A DNA stretch of 64,000 bases. Source: Meandrina meandrites (lineage: Eukaryota; Cnidaria; Anthozoa; Scleractinia; Meandrinidae). This document shows positions 31,594-44,100 of the stretch, piece by piece. The DNA lies in assembly GCA_963693305.1 (NCBI GenBank), contig OY855912.1, forward strand, positions 8,482,001 to 8,546,000. The letters are read 5' to 3'. Every line of letters starts with the position of its first letter. Positions within the stretch are counted from its first letter, which is position 1. The notes beneath the pieces are model-generated. The model was given only the letters and a program-made list of their open reading frames with translations. It had not been told where the DNA came from and made no database searches. The translations under genes and the position numbers were made by a program.

Positions 31594-34500
31594 GTAGTAA
31601 CATATTGTATCTGGAGGATCTACAGATTATACCTTGACCTCAATTTCCCCTGCCATTTTGGTGAGAGAAATTAAGAACTTTGGCAGATAATTTATCTACT
31701 CTACTACCTTTCTTAAATCTGGAGATCATTCTATAGATGTTGCTGCAGGCAACAAATTATGTCCTTTAGATTTTTTGGCCATTTTTGAAAGTGCTCAAGC
31801 ATTGCTGAATTTTGGCATTTGGACTTTGTTTTACTCGAGAAACATTGCTCTAAAGTTTTCTTTTTGCTGGTTTGTGCTTTGTTTTCAAGAAATGAGGTAT
31901 GCAAAAAACTTTGAATTAGAAGAAGCCAAATGCTACGGGCCAGGAAGTAAGTGAGGGAAGCATGTAACTATTTCCTGCTATGCTTCAATCTGAGCGTGGA
32001 AAAAGTTGCACTTTTTGCATGAAAAAAGGTTCATTGAAGCATATCAAAACACTAGCCGGGTGCTCCCTAATTTGCTAACTGCATAAATTTCCCCTTATGA
32101 TTATTATTTCTATTATTATGTTAAGACTCAATAGTACACGTTCACAGTTTTGAAGGCATGGTTGATCAATAAGATTCAGACAAATGTAAATGTGTAAAAT
32201 AATACTGATTGACACAGAATGCCATTCAAATGGTTCTTCAAACAAGAATATCATAACGAAAAGTAGCTTTAAGTAAACAAATCTATTTTAATTATTATTT
32301 TTATTGTCAAAAATATTTAATATTAGTAGACTTTAAGTGTATTTGATTCGGTTTGCATGTAAACGAAGGTAAAATTGCAAAAAATCGTTGGTAGACAAAA
32401 TAATCAAAATACAGAAAGTTTTAATCCATGTGATATACGCACCTGGCCATTATAAAATACATGTAGGACACGAGGTTCTACGTTACGCTTGCATACACTG
32501 CATGTTGTCACTCATGGACAATGTGACAAGCCATCAATTTTGTCCTCACAAAATGGCCAAAAACTGAAGTGGAAACAAATTGAACCATATAATGTGTGCA
32601 TTGTGACAATTTTTTGAATAATAAATTTTGCAGTTATCAGGAAACGAGTCATCCTCAGAGACCCAGGGGCAATTAGTCAGGGACAAACAAAGAAAACCCG
32701 GGGAAAGCAAACCTGAAGTGGCAAAAGGTTTTCAAGAAGAGGCAGGGACAAAAGTCGGACCGGATCAACTCGGATCGCTGATTTGAATAACAATAGCACT
32801 ATTGTGCATTTCCTCGTTCTTGAATAGGTGCTATTGTTATTCAAATCAGCGATCCGAGTTGATCCGGTCCGACTTTTGTCCCTACCTTTCAAGAAGGGTG
32901 AAAAGAGCCCCTTGGAAACGAGTTTCTCCAGACCATTTCCAAACAGATCTGTGAATGCTGGCTCCTGATTGAGCGAAAAAATTCTTTGTATCATTCTACC
33001 CAATTAGCAAACAGTAGGTGTTAGAAGGTGTTACAGGGTGTAACAAGGTGTTACAGGGTGGTATAATGTGTTACAGGGTGTTAGACATTTTTGCGATTAT
33101 TCTACTTCCACTACAAATTAGACAGAAAAGTCTTGAAAATCGAGGTGAACAAGAATTGTAAAATCCATTCAAAGGCACACCTCTTGTCAAACGTCTGCAA
33201 TTTCAGAGATGGGACTGATTTTCAAGCATTAGATACATTGAAATAAAATAAACTTAATTTAGGTTTGATGTCCAAAATTATGTTCAGTGTTTCAATGATT
33301 TCCATTGTTTGTTTCAATCAGTTTGTTTCTATTGTTTCCTTCATTTCAATATGGATTTTGCATTTGGTTTCAGTTGTTTATACCTTTGGTTTGAATGGTT
33401 TCTATCTTTCGTTTAAATGCATTGTTAACTTTAATTTCAATCATTTTTAGCATTTGGATTGTTTGCAAATAACTTCCTTATCCATGTAGACAGGAACCTC
33501 GCTACCAAAACTGTCAGATTGCTGAGCCCCATTGTGTCTTATTACTAGAAACTCAATTCATCCAACTAAATCCTGATATAACGAACATTTTTTTACTGGT
33601 AATGACAAATAAAAATAAAAATTATTTCACCTGCAGGTTCAGTGATTGCTTTTCTTTAAGTTTAAATATATTGAAAACAAAAACAAGTGAGATTCATGTG
33701 CACAAAGCTGACAATTATATGTTGTTGATGTCATATGTGAGCGGGACATGATGTCGCAGAATGTTTTCCAATCAAACCTTAAAAGATTGCTTGACACGAA
33801 AAAAGAATCATCCAGTATTAAAAACTGTTGGCAAAAATACTCAAGGCAAGTTTTGTAAACTTTTTGGGTTGACACAGGCTGACATGTGACAAGTAGTGTG
33901 GTCTCAAAATGCACCACTAGATCATGTGCAACCTTAGTGTTCAAGCTTAAACAACTGTGAAATTAAAGTGCAATTCCATCTGATTGTAGAAAAATCTGCT
34001 GGCTGGCAACCGGCTCTTGATAACAATGAATATCCCCTTCCTGAGCAGCAACCTGCCGCTGTTGAAGCTGCTTCAGCTGAGGTTGAAGTTTCTGAAGAGA
34101 CAACCGACACTACAGGTAATAAATATTTATATTGCTTTCACTTACTTTTTAGTGCAGAATGCACTATTGTGATAGTTATGTGGGCTGTCGTCCGCTAAAC
34201 CTCTTATGCGCTAAGGTGTAAACTTTGATAGCTGATTAAGTAATTAATATCAATTAATTAATTAACTTATCACATACGGGGCAAAATTACTGAACGCTGA
34301 TTGGTTGAGACAGAGGGCATTTTTTCTTAATCACGAGGGCACTTTTTGGTAATCAAGAGGGCATGATTACTTGATCCTGATTGGCTGAGCGCGCGTCGTC
34401 TGCACTGAGTTGGATTCCCGCTTGAAACGAGTTTGAAAAAAGTTCAGAAACGCAGTGCATCCGAGTTTGATATAAATGCGGTTATTTCATCAAATGTGAA

Positions 34501-35165
34501 AGAAAATCGGTAGGCAGAAATGAGTGGTGCCTTGGTGGAATAGAGAGAGGACTTTTCAATCCAAATTCGTTTGTCACAGCCCGAAAAAACTTCTGGACGA
34601 TTGGCGCTGCACGGAGAATAGAAATTCATGGCGGCTGAGACCACTGAATCGACACTGAAAGATAACATTTCTTCATTTTGCTTGCTTCGCCTTATTTGAA
34701 ACAGAGCCTGGAAAGGGCATAAATTTAGGTGGTACTTACAGTTTTCGCTGTGGAAAGGAGAATGTCAGGTTCAAGAAGTTATTAAAGCTCGTTCGGACAC
34801 TTTGTTTATGACTTTCATCATCCAGCATTTCTGCGCGGTCGGACGCCTAGTAAACAAAGGTAAATAAAATTTAAACTGCATTCAGTTTTATTTGTGAAGG
34901 AACTATTATGAGTGAATTGCACATGCTGTGTTATGCTTACTTTTACTGTTTCTCGACATAAGTTGATTATTCATGTGGTCATTTTGCTATGAGCAAATAT
35001 TCTTGCCAACCGGTTTACGCCATGGCGGACCTCGTTTAAGTTTTCTTTTGTACACAATTTTGCCCTTTGTGTGATAAACACGTAATCGCAAATGTGCCCT
35101 CGTGCAATTAAGGATTAATTTCACTTGCATTTTCAAAGTTTTCCAAATTGCCCTCGTCGCTTTGT

Positions 35166-35197
<32 letters not shown>

Positions 35198-38100
35198 GCG
35201 CGTGAAATTAATCCTTAATTGCCCTCGGGCCCATGCGATTACATATACTTATTAATTATTCTTATGGAGGGGGTAAGGGTGGGGAGTACCTGACTGTATG
35301 TAGAAGGTAAAATGTGGAGTGTCTCTGCATTGCTCTTATATGACACACACAAAGACTATATATTTGTTTCAGAAAGTCCTACACTGTCCATGTGGTACTG
35401 TTCTTCCAATAACAGGGAACTTTGCGATAAATGCATGCTCAGGAGATAAGTCTGGGTTACAGTCTTGAACTCTCACGGACGTCACATGCCTTTCTCTGCG
35501 GTATGATAGTTGTAGACTCTGTGTTGCCAAGTTAAAACCGCAGCTAATTAAATTAGACTTTATGGCATCGCAGTGCTTTGTGTGAAAAAATTCTTTATTC
35601 TTGATGAACCAGAAAAACCTTTCCGTTTATTAATTTATACCGTCAGTGTTTTAACTGGTTTAAGTACAGACAGTAAAGCAACTACCATCGAACTCTCCCG
35701 GAACTCGCAGTGTTTGAAAACCAAAACAATCAACAACAGCTTCTCATTGCAGAGCTCTGGTAAATATTTCAAACGTAGTGCCATCATAATTTAATATGCA
35801 AAAACTTGTACTGTGATTTTTGGCACAAATTTCCTATCAACCATTAAACAATATTTCAGCTGTGCTGCATTTTGAAAACCCTTCCGAAAGATATGTTTTT
35901 TGATTTGATCCAACTATTACTTTTTGAGAAACAACTTTCGTGACAGTTGAATTGAAGCATTGTGTTAAAACTCAGTCAAGCGGAAAAATGTGACAACCTA
36001 TTATAGATTGCGCTGATTGGCCAAAAGTGTGACAGCTCAGACAACCGGAAGCAGCTTGCCGAGCTTGGGATTTCAAGACATTCAGAAGTGTGTGTAGGAA
36101 ACTGAATTTTAAGCAGCTGAAGTTTGAGTTCACAGGGATTCAAGTTTTCTGGTTTCTTGGTCCAACAATAATTCAATAGTTAAAATAACGAGCAATAACA
36201 AAATAGTGGAGAAAATATGTTTGGAAGACAAACAAAAGTATCATGTGACAAACTTTGAAGTGAAAAACAAAAGCATCACGTTACAGTGTTTTGCAAAAAA
36301 ACAAAGGTACAATGTTGCAAACGTCGTTGTGTTACGGTAGTAAAGATAAGCGTGCGTATCACAAGGCCCTGTTAGGGGGAGTCTTTATGTCCCCAGCCTG
36401 AATTTCAAACCTTTTCTCGTCACAACTTCAAAAGCTTCACATGTTGCTGTCGGTAGTTTCGAATTCGTCCATAAATGTAGCATACCGGTAACTTATAAAA
36501 CGATTTGAACTAAATTATAATGGACTTTGCAAATTGTTTTAAATCAACAGCTTTGAAAATAAATATTGATGTGGAAACCATGAAACCTGCAGAACATAAC
36601 ACACAGAATAGAACTCCTACTTCAGCAACTGAATCAGGAGAATCTCCAGGACTTAGGTACCAGGAGAGGTCTGCAGCACCTGTGTCATCAGGACATGCTC
36701 AGCCTTTGTCTACTAGGGCTGAAGTTCTCCAAGCACCCAATCGCATTCCGACAGAAGAAGAACTCTTCCGTTTAATCGTTTCAAACTACCTGCAGACTAC
36801 ACCACCAACGTGCAAGGATGAACGTGATGAGTTCAAAGCATACCTGAAAGAAATGAAAGTTCTTCTGAAAGATGTCAATATAGGAAGTTTGGTGGTAACA
36901 GTGACATGCGATTCACTCAAGATCCTGGAGGAGCTGTGGGAAGATTATTCATCCGGCCGTCTTGGTAAAGTGGTTCAAAGATGTTTTGTGACAAAAGAGA
37001 TCTTGACAGAATTGAGCCTCGCAGGGTTGAAGCTAAAAACAACAATCTTAGAAGAGGAATATAAAGCATACAAAATCCACTTTGAGAAAGAATCAGCAAT
37101 TAGAGGTTAGTTTTAAAAATAATGTTTTTCTACTAATAATTTTGTTACAAAATTTTGGGTTTTGTTAGCCTACTGATTAGAAGTTAATCAATTAAGAGCA
37201 GCTTTTTTTACTACAGTGAAAGAAAAAAGAGGGAAAAGAAACAGAAAAATGTTTTAGTGGTGCAAACTTGGCAATAGTGAGGAAACGAGAATAGGCAATC
37301 TAACTACGGCTATGTAACAAGTACTGATTTTAAGGACGGTGCCTCCTTTTGTTAATGTGCACATGCTCTGTGCCATCACGCACGCATTGATTGCACTAGA
37401 CGCACACAGATGCCGCACGATTTAGCTACTGAAATTTAGTATCCCATTTATGTAACACTGTTACAACTGTTACTGGTGTTACATGGTCAGTGGGAGACTG
37501 GAACTCACTTTTGCAAAAGCAAGATCAAGACGGACTTCTCAAATGCCAATGCAAATTGAAAAGCCCCATGCACGATTTAGGATCAGAAATTTATGGCTGT
37601 CTGCAACAGCCAAAATTTTTTACCCTCTTTACAGCGACTGAACATGCATGGTAAATGTATATGCTTGGCAACTCCACTTGATCAACAACTTTGGCAGGAC
37701 ATGACTTGGTTCACATTTAAAAAATCATTCAATCCATATGCTAAAAGTTAGCACCTGTAATGTCAGCCTGGTTAGTATTTGGGAACTGAACCTGAATGAA
37801 AGTTTAGAAAAGTTCAACCTTGTTCCCAGGCCCTGTCTCCTTTCCCTCCTGTGTCATTGAGGAAATAAGGCTGGTCACGTGGCACCCAAAATATATCTAG
37901 GTGCTTTTCAATTTCTGTATTAAGGGGGGATATAGCAGAGTGTTTGGATTGTCACTGTGACAAACCCAAGCAAAGTAAAAGTACCTGTCCTGTTTTTCGG
38001 GGTTTGAAGTTGTTTTTGCTGATTTAGAATGCAACATTATTATAATGAATATAATGCCAAATGTAGGGTTTGACATCTGGTCAGCTGAGTCACTAGCCTC

Positions 38101-41100
38101 TGGGCAAGTGTTCTTTGACATTTACTAGCCCAATACACAACTTTGTGGCCCTTAAACAATCATGAACTTAAAAGAATCAAATTAAATATTTAATTCTTTT
38201 AAATTTTCTACTAGCCAGTTGGGCTAGTAGCCTGACCTCATTTTTACTGACCTCGGGCTACCAGGCTAATGGAGATGTTGAACCCTGCAAATGGCATCTC
38301 CAATGAATAGAATACTTTTTTCACAAAGAAATTTGACGTTTCAATGGTTTAATCATCAAATTCGGAGGTAATTTTTTCTTCTTCTGTATGCTGTATTTTG
38401 GATATTAAAGTGCACCTATCCTCACTTAAGGAAATTGCAGTGTTTTCGTGACTATTTCTGCACAAAAATTTTTGATTTTGTTTAATCATTGATTTTCTCT
38501 GCCCTGTTAAAGTACAAAAAAAACGCTGCCTTTTTGGTTCATGACCGAGTCTGAAGTGGTATGGGTCTAGTTTGAGTGTGACGTCAAATCAAGAACACAA
38601 AATTTGCACATCGTAGTAATTCTCCGGTTTCCTTCAGAAAAGGCCAAGAACATGCACCAGATGGAAAAGAAATGCCCACTAAATGTCTTATAGAGGGTTG
38701 TGACAGCTCTTGACACTTACAAGAGGGAAACGCGCTTAATAGGATAGCATTCCATGGAACTGGATCATGCCAAAGGAAAGAAATGAGAGAAATTTGCTTT
38801 GCAAACTATTGGAGTTTTTCGGGGATGTTCCCAAGTGGTGCTGCATGATGTGATTACTCTGGAAACTTGCAGGCAGTGCTAATATTATAGCTGAGTTTTA
38901 CAAAAAGCCAATGAATCTGTATGATGGTATGTAAATGTCAAAGTCGAGAAGCTTCTACCTTTAGTAATGTCATCGAAGCGAGACAACACGGATTACAGTG
39001 TCTTCATCAAATAATCCTTTGGCAATTGCAGAATGTAGCTTCAACTCACTCCAAATGTTGAGATGTTTATCGGTTAATTAAGTTAATCAAGTCAAGTCTG
39101 AGGCATTGTACCTAGCCTGCGAGCAGGCTCACCTTTGGGTCACATGCTCGAGTGATCTGCGAGCGAAGCGATCTGGTGGGCAGGAGTCTGGTGCGGAAAC
39201 GCCAAGAAACTGAGCCTGCAACGATCTCTGTAAATTTTTCATTTCTGCGTTGCCTGAACAACGTGAAATACCATTGGCCGAAAGGTGAGAAAACTGTCAA
39301 TCCATTATGTTTGATGAGATCCCCACGGAGTCGGTAATTTGCAGCGCGGTATCATAATGTAAACAGTTCGTCAACATGGATTCAGGAGAGTTTAGTTCGC
39401 GTATTTCTGATGTTTTAACGAAGTTTTAAATTGAAGAAGGAGCAGGATACGGCTGTCAAAAATCTTTTGTCCAATTGAGACGTACTCGCCGTTTCGCCGA
39501 CTGGATACGGCAAAAGTTTAGTATTTCAAACGTACGTGATGGCGGCACAAAGCATAAACAACATGAATGCTTGCATCCTGGTAATTTGCCCGCTTATCAG
39601 CAAAAAAGACCAGATTACCGAAACAAGGTCACTAGGAATCAAGTGCATGTCCTTACTGGAAATAAGCTTTCTCGAGCTTAAGGAATCTGCGTTTGAGATC
39701 GTGTTTTGCTCTGCCGAGCGAGTGATGGGAGGAGTTTAGCGAGCCGCTGTCATTGCGCTGTCAAATATCAAACTTCCGGTGAAATTTAAATGGCTTATCG
39801 TATTCCTGTGGTTTCCAGGGTGGAAGTGAAAAAAATACAGAGATCGTTGCAGGCTCACTTTCTCGTGGCTTCGCCGAGCGCGTGTAACCCAGTAACCCAA
39901 AGGTGAGCCTGCTCGCAGGCTACATTGTACCCATATACAATGTTTAGGAAAAAGTAAATTAATAACTGCTTTCGAAGTGGATTTGATAGCCAATTACTTT
40001 ATTGGAAACAATAATTATTATGTAGCCAGCAAAGGTCACTGAAGTCGCCCACCTTATGCATACCACCCATAAGGGACTGTCATGCATAAAACTTAACACT
40101 GACTAATAGTTTTCCCTCGCGTAGTATTTCAGCTGGGATGTCTAATCAGTAATGAAAGCTAAGTCAAAGATGAATTTCTTTCAAACTGTATGACATGAAA
40201 AAGTGAGGAAGGAGTTGAAGGCTGCAAGTATTTTGAGTCCTGCAATTAATAACCGGAACAACTCATTCACAACATGACACAAGCACTCAGCTTCAAAACA
40301 TTCGGACCTTTGTGTAGTCCTGTGTAAACACCACAATTCATTTATTCATGCATTAAAACACAAAAGAGAATCATTTGGCAATTCTTTACCTGTAAATTAA
40401 CTTGATTTAGTGCAGCGGTTATTTAAAATAGTGAATTCAAGCATTTAAGTAGTAATAGGAGCACCGAATTAAGCCCCGTTGGTGTCTTCCCCTGTCTTCC
40501 CTATGTCTTCCTGCATACTAATAAGTGTCTTCCTCCATATTAATAAGTGTCTTCCTCCATACTAATGAAGGTATTCCCGCTGCATACTAATAAAGTGCCT
40601 TCCTACATACTAATGAGCGTCCCTCTTACACAATGAGAACAATAGACCTGCCCAGACTTGATCGCTCTATTTACACCCTGATTGGATCTTAAGATTTATA
40701 TTATCTGTTTTGAATAAAAAGCGGGTCAATTTCGAAAGTGTCATTCCTTTATTTAACTTGAACTTGCTGGAAATTTGAAAAACTTTGTTTGATTTCGAAA
40801 CGTTTATCATGAAGATGGCTTTTTTTACCTATGACAATGAAACAATAGACCTACCACCAGAACGAATTATTATTCACAAACGAAAAATATATATGCGCTT
40901 CAGTGACCCCGAACGTAAACATTGCGAGAGCGAAGCGAATTGCCGTGAATAGTAAACTCAAATTAAACAGATTATAACTCGAGCAAAATTTTTATTTCAT
41001 CAAAAACACAGCCTTACAAGACAAAAGTCAGCAGTTCCATATAACAAAAAACACGTTTAACTGTTCCCAACTATATTTTCTTTCTCGGTGGCTCTAGTTT

Positions 41101-44100
41101 CTTCTCGAAATGTAAATATTCCAAACTGTATAATAAATTCAAACTTACTCGCGCTAACCTTAGAGTTATTACAACTCTGGTCTGAATATGAGTAATGGAA
41201 GAAAAGTGCTACACTAGTGTTGTTATACAGCCATGTTCCTATTAAAATTGACATAGGGAAGACAGGGGAAGACACCAACGGGGCTTAATTCGGTGCTCCT
41301 ATTACTACTCATTTATTATAGCGAAAGTGTAGCAAAGCTGCATTAGACATCAGCCGCTCGAATCATTTGAAGGTCCACACACTGTCTATGATTTCAGGTC
41401 GATAGAAGAGTTATTAAGTGCGTGCCCATAAAACATCTACTGAACAGTAAAACCAATGTCAAGACTGGGTGATTTGTGATTTGCCTAAAATCTTATTTAG
41501 TAGATTCAGCTGTAGCTTTGAAAACATGGCCATTGGTAAACAGATTTTAAGAGGCTGTCCGCGTAACAGCGGATAAGGCAAATTTTGGACCTTCACCGAT
41601 TTCTTTAATATTTTCAGTGAAAGTTGACCATTATATCCCATGAACAAATATCACATTTATTTGGATCAAATCTTTTATTTTTATTTTTTGCGAGGCGGTT
41701 TTCACTGCAACCTCAAAACCACCCAATTTGCATTTGAAGACTCCATAATTTAGCATTAAATGTCGGTCGCTGCCAAAGCGTATTTCCATAACCAAACAAG
41801 CTGAATATTTTATATATCAAGGTTTTATGTTTCTTCTATACTTTAACGGTTAAACAATTGTATTCTTTCAAATTTTGACTGAGTTATGAATTTTCAAAAA
41901 CACTTCCTAACGGACTCAGGAATGCGTGACACGTAACATACCTGTAGTTGAAAGCGATTTTCTCGAATGTGGGACCTGATCAGAAGTCAAGTCTATTGTA
42001 TCTCGAAAGTACTAATACCAGTCTAGAAACCTATCGAATAAAATTTGTGGGCACTCTGCACTTTGCGCCGTACAGAGCAGCAAGATTTTCCCAAATTTTC
42101 GCCATTTTGATTAAAACCAAAGATAACGACGGTCCGATTTCTTTACAGGGAACGCCTATAGATACGATCATTACCACTAAACACCACACTGTGGTATGCA
42201 AATAAATAATATTTGTCGATTTAGCCGTCGTTTGAGGAAAAAATCTACCGTTGTTGCAGGATTTTCAAAAGAAACAGCCGTAAATACCAATATGCAAATT
42301 AGCTCCGAAAGCGACATTTTTGCTATATTTATCTCTGTAATTCCCGAAAACCTTTTTTCTTAAAAATTATTTTACAAGGCAAAGAAATGTTCCTTACCTG
42401 AGAAAAGATGCCTTTCAGACTATGTAAAAGCGTTTCAGTTTTATTTTCACTTCCCACGCTGCGGCCGGTAACACAGTGTTTGTGTGCTAGGCTGTTGGTT
42501 TCACTCTAATTCAATTAAAAGCGGGTAAGCTGTCTATATTTTCAAAGCGCTCTCAGCTCATCCTTAAAATGTCTTAGGTACCTGACTATTTTTGTCAATA
42601 AAAAGTTTATTAAAATGTCGTGATAAAATCTATCTAGCCCACCTCTGTTTTGTATATACTCAGTTACATGGCGGATCATTGGAATTCACGGGAGCGGGGT
42701 AGCCGAGGTGGGGGGGGGGGGGGGAGGGTGACAAATTGTTTTCCCCCTATAAATGTCGAAAAAAAATCCTAAAGCTAAGCCGAAGTATATATTAAAACGA
42801 AACGTCGTTAAGTAGTGGATCTTAATAAGGTTAGCCGTTAGCCGTAAAGGGACCAAAAAATTAAGTCTTAGGCGTACCAGTCGTTGGCCGAAAAAAAAAA
42901 GTTAACCGTAAAAAGAAAATTCTAGCTGCAAAAGTGAAAGTCTCAGGATTTCTTATCAAGACTTTTACGTGTTTTGGTACCGAGAAGTGTTACATTTGCT
43001 CCTAGTCGTTCGCTTTTTCTTTGTGTCAACAGAGTTATTTGAATTAATCATTCTGGCCCCCAGAGCCCGCGATCCTTCTGGTCTCCATCAGGGATCGAGA
43101 ACTCAAATTTCTGAGCATTAACATGCGCAGAGCACTCGTTCTGTAACTTTCAGCCAATCAGATTTGTCAGATTTGACAATGAGTCCGTTAATCGCGGACT
43201 AACGGTTTTGGAGGCGGCCAGATGTCTTGATTCCTGGCGCAGACAAGAAGGATCGCGGCCTCTGGAGACGAGACTGTGAATTGATCACTTACAAAACAGG
43301 AAACAAAATCGCGCATTGAAGTGTTCGCGCGTGAAGCGCACTATTAAATTCCGGGAATGGCTTGTTCCGCGAACAGTAGCAATTTTTGATTTTCAAGCCA
43401 GACTGTGCACCCTCCTTATCCAGCGGTCTTTTGCGAATCAAACGAGGAAGCAACTTGGAGCAAGTGCTATGAATTACAATGTGCTACGGCACTTGCTCCA
43501 AGTTGCTCACTCGTTTGATTCGCAAAAGACCGCCGGATAAGGAGGGCGCACAGTCTGGCTTAAAAATCAAAAATTGCGTCTGATCGTGGAATGCGCGATT
43601 CCTGAAAATCCTGCGTTTCGCGCGCGAACACTTCAATGCGCGATTTTGTATCCTTTTGTATCCTTTTTTTAAGCGATCAATAGACCTTTTTCGCTTGGGC
43701 GGTCTGTTTTCCCATTACAGACCACGTGATATTCTCTAGAGAATTTTTCTTTTATCCACATAAAATTTTTTCATTCATATACATGCGACTATTTGAAAAT
43801 CAAATGGTCAGTAAGTGGGGCAACAAGTCGCCCAAGCGCAAAAGGTCTATAGGCCATCTCCGAGTTGCCTTTTGCCTCAGATTCAAAACGAGTCTTCGTG
43901 CGAAACCATTTAAATAAAGAGAGGTTTGATTTGCATGAAAATGGACGTCAAGGTGGAAGGCATTTTCATATGAATGGCTTCGCACATAGATTCATTTTCA
44001 AACGGAGGCAAAAAGTAACTCGATCCTTCTGCTCTGCGCCAGGAATCGAGACCTCTTTCCGCCTCCAACACCGCAAGTCCGCGATTCACGGACTCATTGT

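Noticed and set aside
32720..32900. TTCAAGAAG on both sides of the 32744-32883 foldback as a target duplication
   Set aside because: The repeated words are not directly adjacent to the element ends and differ in their last bases.
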